From positions 1-44,604 of the forward strand of contig JBKOWZ010000066.1 in the NCBI GenBank assembly GCA_046724665.1: DNA of 44,604 bases. The letters are read 5' to 3'. The DNA comes from Actinocrinis sp046724665. Lineage in GTDB: Bacteria > Actinomycetota > Actinomycetes > Streptomycetales > Catenulisporaceae. The notes under the pieces were generated by a model. It was not told the origin of the DNA. It did no database searches and saw nothing but the letters and a program-made list of their open reading frames with translations. Below are positions 42,863-44,604 of the stretch, piece by piece; the stretch's first letter is position 1; the number at the start of each line of letters is the position of its first letter. The translations under genes and the position numbers were made by a program.

Positions 42863-43870
42863 ATGGACATCGATATGCGGGCGCTGCGCGATCTCGCGCA
42901 GGACAAGGAGATCTCGCTCGACCGGCTCTTCGAGGCCATCGAGCAGGCGCTGCTGCTCGCGTACGAGCGGACCGAGGGCGCCCGGCCCAAGGCCCGGGTC
43001 GAGCTCGACCACAAGACCGGGCATGTGACCGTCTGGGCCACCGAGACCGACGACGCCGGGCAGCCGCTCGGCCTTGAGTTCGACGACACCCCGACCGGGT
43101 TCGGCCGGATCGCCGCCTCGACCGCCCGGCAGGTCATCGCGCAGCGGCTGCGCGAGGCCGCCGACGAGGCGGTCTTCCGCGACTTCGCCGCCCGCGAGGG
43201 CGACCTGATCACCGGCAAGGTGCAGCAGGGCGACGACCCGCGCAACGTGCTGGTCGAGATCGACTCGGGCAAGAAGGAGAGCTTCGAGGCGCTGCTGCCC
43301 GCGCCCGAGCAGGTGCCCGGTGAGCGCTACGAGCACGGCACCCGGATCAAGTGCCTCGTCGTCGGGGTGCGCCGGGGCCAGCGCGGACCGCAGGTCACCC
43401 TCTCGCGTACACACCCGAACCTGGTGCGCAGGCTGTTCGCGCTGGAGGTGCCCGAGGTGGCCGACGGCACCGTGGAGATCGCCGCGGTCGCCCGGGAGGC
43501 CGGGCACCGGACGAAGATCGCGGTACGGTCCACCAAACCCGGGGTGAACGCGAAGGGCGCGTGTATCGGCCCGGTCGGCGCGCGGGTGCGCAACGTGATG
43601 AACGAGCTGCACGGCGAGAAGATCGACATCGTGGACTGGTCCGACGACCCGGAGCGGCTGGTCGCCTCGGCGCTGTCCCCGGCGAAGGTGACCAAGGTGC
43701 GCATCGTCGATCTCGAGGCGAAGTCCGCGCAGGTCACCGTGCCCGACTACCAGCTGTCCCTGGCGATCGGCAAGGAGGGGCAGAACGCCCGCCTGGCCGC
43801 TCGGCTGACCGGATGGCGCATCGACATCCGCTCCGACACCGAGCAGCAGCCTGCCCAGCAGGCTCGCTGA
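42863..43870 (+). CDS. nusA: Transcription termination/antitermination factor NusA
   Basis: Binds RNA polymerase and affects pausing and termination. The 335-aa product has the N-terminal domain (MDIDMRALRDLAQDKEISLDRLFEAIEQALLLAY), an S1 domain (GKVQQGDDPRNVLVEID), and two KH domains (CIGPVGARVRNVMNELHGEKID, SLAIGKEGQNARLAARLTGW). It lacks the C-terminal acidic repeats of E. coli NusA, as usual for actinobacteria. ATG 42863 follows GAGGAAG. Confidence 0.97.
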   Translation: MDIDMRALRDLAQDKEISLDRLFEAIEQALLLAYERTEGARPKARVELDHKTGHVTVWATETDDAGQPLGLEFDDTPTGFGRIAASTARQVIAQRLREAADEAVFRDFAAREGDLITGKVQQGDDPRNVLVEIDSGKKESFEALLPAPEQVPGERYEHGTRIKCLVVGVRRGQRGPQVTLSRTHPNLVRRLFALEVPEVADGTVEIAAVAREAGHRTKIAVRSTKPGVNAKGACIGPVGARVRNVMNELHGEKIDIVDWSDDPERLVASALSPAKVTKVRIVDLEAKSAQVTVPDYQLSLAIGKEGQNARLAARLTGWRIDIRSDTEQQPAQQAR

Positions 43871-44013
43871 ACGCCAGACGACAACTGGACGATCACCAGG
43901 TAATCCGCCGATCGGCGCGTATCGCCGTACCGGCCGGTCAGCCGCCCTGCTCAAGCGCGAGGTGTCGGCCGCACGCGGCTGCGCGAGGGGAGCGGGACGG
44001 GTGATCGTGGGGG

Positions 44014-44019
44014 TAAGAT
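44014..44019 (+). promoter_or_regulatory. -10 candidate placing the ylxR transcript start on its GTG
   Basis: TAAGAT lies 5 nt before GTG 44025. It could give a leaderless ylxR mRNA from a promoter inside the nusA-infB block. The exact palindrome CGCCGATCGGCG (43906-43917) lies about 100 bp upstream. Confidence 0.35.
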
Positions 44020-44024
44020 AGACC

Positions 44025-44333
44025 GTGACTGGCCTGCCGACCGATCCGGGAGACTGCGGCGCGCCCACGCGTACCTGCGTTGGCTGTCGTGTTCGGGACG
44101 CGCAGGACCGGCTGCTCCGTGTCGTCGCCGGAGAGGGTGAGGTTCTACCCGATCCGCGTCGGCGCCTTCAGGGCCGGGGTGCTTATCTGCACCCGCGGCT
44201 CGAGTGTCTCGCCCTCGCCGAGCGCAAGCGGGCCTTTCCGCGGGCTTTCCGCCTGCCGGGGCCGTTCGCGGTCGGTGCGGTGCGTGCGCGGCTGGAGGCG
44301 TCCGAGGCCGAGGCGGATGATCGGAGCAGGTAA
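44025..44333 (+). CDS. YlxR/DUF448 family RNA-binding protein (RnpM-like)
   Basis: A 102-aa product with the YlxR signature TRTCVGCRVRDAQDRLLRVV and GRGAYLHPRLECLALAERKRAF. Family members bind RNA and in some bacteria modulate RNase P. It is in the usual place between nusA and infB. GTG 44025 has no clear Shine-Dalgarno but a -10-like TAAGAT just upstream. Confidence 0.92.
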   Translation: MTGLPTDPGDCGAPTRTCVGCRVRDAQDRLLRVVAGEGEVLPDPRRRLQGRGAYLHPRLECLALAERKRAFPRAFRLPGPFAVGAVRARLEASEAEADDRSR

Positions 44334-44397
44334 TCGGCAGCAATCAAACAGTCGTCACGACACAGATCGCTACGACGCGGAAAGCGGGTCGAGAAAC

Positions 44398-44431
44398 GCG
44401 ATGAGCACGCGATGAGCGCCCAGCGATGAGC
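44398..44431. repeat. Short GCGATGAGC repeats before infB
   Basis: GCGATGAGC occurs at 44398-44406, 44409-44417 and 44423-44431 in the 158-bp ylxR-infB gap. Confidence 0.6.
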
Positions 44432-44491
44432 ACGCCCATGCAGTAACACAGACGGTCGCGCGGAGAAGACGCGGACCGAGACAGGAGTGAA

Positions 44492-44604
44492 GTGGCCAAG
44501 GTCCGGGTCTATGAACTCGCCAAGGAGATGGGTGTTGAGAGCAAGGTCATCATGGCCAAGCTCCAAGACCTCGGAGAGTTCGTCCGTTCAGCGTCCTCCA
44601 CGGT
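44492..44604 (+). CDS. infB: Translation initiation factor IF-2, N-terminal fragment (cut by window end)
   Basis: Only the first 37 codons are present. They match the IF-2 N-terminal domain (AKVRVYELAKEMGVESKVIM, then KLQDLGEFVRSASST). GTG 44492 follows AGGAG (44483-44487). The rest lies beyond the window. Confidence 0.93.
   Translation, partial: MAKVRVYELAKEMGVESKVIMAKLQDLGEFVRSASST

Overview
The window is a high-GC actinobacterial chromosome segment. Gene content and order (dprA, whiG, rpsB, tsf, pyrH, frr, cdsA, rlmN, then dxr, rseP, ispG, a GNAT gene, proS, rimP, nusA, ylxR, infB) match the Streptomyces core, and the sporulation sigma factor WhiG points to a mycelial, sporulating lineage. 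A Streptomycetales or Catenulisporales type organism is the best guess; the species cannot be named from the sequence. No rRNA, tRNA, CRISPR array or intact transposon was seen.

Region 1 (1-6.2 kb): a 5'-damaged YifB/ComM ATPase, DprA with an unusual repeat-rich N-terminal extension, WhiG, a TetR regulator preceded by a direct-repeat operator candidate, an IS481-like remnant, and an M23-type exported protein. Region 2 (6.6-14.5 kb): rpsB, tsf, pyrH, frr, cdsA, rlmN and a HAD phosphatase, with oddly long repeat-filled gaps between rpsB and tsf and between frr and cdsA.

Region 3 (14.5-31.4 kb): an amine-catabolism island. A Lrp regulator, a class III aminotransferase and an FAD amine oxidase form a tight minus-strand operon, divergent from a gamma-aminobutyraldehyde dehydrogenase. 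A PucR regulator, a CoA-acylating semialdehyde dehydrogenase, a GABA aminotransferase and another aldehyde dehydrogenase follow. Together they could take putrescine through 4-aminobutyraldehyde, GABA and succinic semialdehyde to succinate. A degenerate ABC ATPase with a small permease, a VapBC pair, a PAP2 phosphatase and a TraG/TraD-like ATPase lie among them.

Region 4 (31.4-44.6 kb): a surface protein with three copies of one domain, then dxr, the site-2 protease and ispG, a GNAT gene, ogt, a helical-repeat protein, proS, and the rimP-nusA-ylxR-infB translation/transcription block, cut by the window end in infB.

The most unusual signal is noncoding. Degenerate tandem arrays with different unit lengths (10, 14, 17, 21, 26, 30, 60 and 127 bp) fill many intergenic gaps. 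In several cases the first unit begins at or across the stop codon of the upstream gene. The units differ from site to site, so this looks like a local duplication process and not the spread of one element.
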